A stretch of 64,000 bases of DNA from NCBI RefSeq assembly GCF_916715725.1, contig NZ_CAKAPD010000001.1, positions 445,607 to 509,606 of the forward strand, in the 5' to 3' direction. The position numbers and the translations under genes are program-made. The notes under the pieces are model-generated. The model saw only the letters and a program-made list of their open reading frames with translations. It did no database searches and was not told the origin of the DNA. The stretch comes from an uncultured Rothia sp. (GTDB taxonomy: Bacteria > Actinomycetota > Actinomycetes > Actinomycetales > Micrococcaceae). Of this stretch, positions 62,902-64,000 are shown in pieces. How positions within the stretch are numbered: the stretch's first letter is position 1; each line of letters opens with the position of its first letter.

Positions 62902-62982
62902 CATCTCACCCCTGCATTGCACACAGCACTACGCACACATTTTTGCTGACTACATCACCGAATACTGAAGAAGAGCATTACT

Positions 62983-63924
62983 ATGAGCCGTCCCCAGCAG
63001 TACACCGACGATTTGCGTCTTGCGCATATTCTTGCCGATAGCGTCGATCGTGTGAGCGCCATGCGTTTTCGTGACCGCCCGGTCTTCTCCCCCGCTTCCG
63101 AGGCGGTAGAGCCCGCCGAGGCGGCACCCGCTGCGGCACCGTTGGCGCCGTGGCAGCAGGCGGTTCAGCAGCCCGCGGAGCCGCAGGAACCGGTGCAGGA
63201 GCCTGACGATTACGCCTCGGGTGTGGCTGAGGAGGTTGAGGAGCTTCTGCGCGCGCAGCTGTCGCGTGTGCGTACTCGCGACGGTATTGCCGGTGCGCAT
63301 GCCGGCTATAACGGTCAGGCGTCGCGCCAGTGGGTGATTGCGCCGATTGCTGAGCCGGATAATTTTCGCCGCGGCGTGCCGGTGTGGGCGACTCTGATTG
63401 CTTTGCTGGATCAGGGCGAGCCGGTGGTGGGTGTGGTGTCTGCACCCGCGCTGGGTCGCCGCTGGTGGGCTGCTCGCGGTTCGGGCGCGTACACGGGTAA
63501 GTCCTTGGCGCAGGCGACTCGTCTTGAGGTGTCTTCGCTGACTCAGCTGGATCAGCTGTCTGCCACGTACACCGACCTCTCCTCCTGGAAGATGGTCTCT
63601 GAAGGCGCTGTGGACCGCTCTGACGAGCTTGTACAGCTTCTGGGTTCAGTGGGTCGTTCCCGTGCGTACGGTTCGTTCTGGGCGGCGTGTATGCTCGCTG
63701 AAGGTGCCGTGGATACCGTCGTGGACGCATCCCTATCTTTCTACGAGGTGGCGGCGCTACTGCCGCTGATCCGCGAAGCTGGCGGTGTCGCCTCCACCCT
63801 GGAGGGCGATTTGCCCGAGCACGCGGGCGTTTCTACCGCCGGTATGCACCCGGTGTCCCTGGTAGCAAGTAACACGGCGGCGGTCCAGCAGCAGGTGCTG
63901 GAGGCGCTCGCGCCCCGTTCCTAG
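62983..63924 (+). CDS. HisN-like inositol monophosphatase family protein with lost metal motifs
   Basis: By position after aroA-rsgA and overall similarity this is the actinobacterial HisN (histidinol-phosphatase) gene; 313 residues. The N-terminus LRLAHILADSVDRVSAMRFR is normal. The segment expected to read WxxDPIDGTxNFxRGVPVW reads W117-VIAPIAEPDNFRRGVPVW: both metal-binding Asp residues are Ala (A120, A123). In the second motif, WD becomes Tyr254-Glu255 (LSFYEVAALLPLI). The GEE loop is replaced by a Pro/Gln-rich stretch. The rest of the fold (IALLDQGEPVVGVVSAPALG) is kept. Activity is doubtful. The ATG follows GAAGAAGAG. Confidence 0.8.
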   Translation: MSRPQQYTDDLRLAHILADSVDRVSAMRFRDRPVFSPASEAVEPAEAAPAAAPLAPWQQAVQQPAEPQEPVQEPDDYASGVAEEVEELLRAQLSRVRTRDGIAGAHAGYNGQASRQWVIAPIAEPDNFRRGVPVWATLIALLDQGEPVVGVVSAPALGRRWWAARGSGAYTGKSLAQATRLEVSSLTQLDQLSATYTDLSSWKMVSEGAVDRSDELVQLLGSVGRSRAYGSFWAACMLAEGAVDTVVDASLSFYEVAALLPLIREAGGVASTLEGDLPEHAGVSTAGMHPVSLVASNTAAVQQQVLEALAPRS

Positions 63925-64000
63925 ACTCTCTCCGCCCCTAGCCCCTCCCCCGGTGGCGGTAGCAATATAGCGAGGCGGCGGCTTTCGGTAAGTGGAAAGC

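Overview
The window is a compact, moderately GC-rich stretch of a chromosome from a Gram-positive actinobacterium. Several features point to this phylum: a SigR-type sigma factor with a mycothiol-system anti-sigma factor, an S-(hydroxymethyl)mycothiol dehydrogenase with its MBL-fold partner, the 24-residue ribosomal protein bL37, DUF4191 and DUF4192 proteins, the fused E1/E2 2-oxoglutarate dehydrogenase (OdhA/Kgd type) and a GlnR box before glnA. Protein similarity and gene order recall Micrococcaceae, most likely Rothia (R. mucilaginosa-like). The genus is inferred from memory of the families, not from a search.

Layout. 0-9 kb: the N-terminus of an ABC ATPase, metG, then the branched-chain amino acid operon ilvB-ilvN-ilvC on the minus strand behind a leader peptide and attenuator. 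The operon and one hypothetical gene are bracketed by two copies of a tRNA-Lys(CTT)/terminator/repeat block. 8-18 kb: a Bcp peroxiredoxin, tRNA-Leu(TAG), a Tat lipoprotein peptide-binding protein, mqo, a YihY-family membrane protein, an alpha/beta hydrolase and the mycothiol formaldehyde pair. 18-30 kb: an MFS transporter, sbcDC, an ADP-ribosylglycohydrolase, the principal sigma factor and a DUF4192 protein. A family of GC-rich palindromic repeats lies at 24.3-26.1 kb. 30-43 kb: a PAC2 protein, pepA, lpdA, sucB, a membrane-anchored kinase-like protein, lipB, lipA, a DUF4191 protein and glnA. 43-53 kb: a PH-domain protein, a GNAT enzyme, acetolactate decarboxylase, HIT and MBL hydrolases, a Zur-like regulator with a zinc ABC transporter, and two CNNM/CBS proteins. 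53-64 kb: odhA, a degenerate SGNH-like protein, bL37, sigR-rsrA, aroA, rsgA and a hisN-like gene.

How they work together. The 2-oxoglutarate dehydrogenase parts (odhA, sucB, lpdA), lipoate attachment and synthesis (lipB, lipA) and mqo make this a TCA-cycle-rich region. Acetolactate has two fates here: valine/leucine/isoleucine through ilvBNC, or acetoin through acetolactate decarboxylase. Redox defence is represented by SigR/RsrA, MscR and Bcp.

The window is mainly housekeeping. I found no CRISPR array, prophage, insertion sequence or defence island. The most notable signals are regulatory: an ilv attenuator encoding MFQRILNLVDVA, a four-part GlnR box, a SigR-type promoter before sigR, and a recurring -10/6-7 nt/ATG arrangement that suggests leaderless mRNAs for eight genes. 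Two hydrolase homologues have lost their catalytic motifs (the hisN-like protein and the SGNH-like protein), and there are several families of short repeats.
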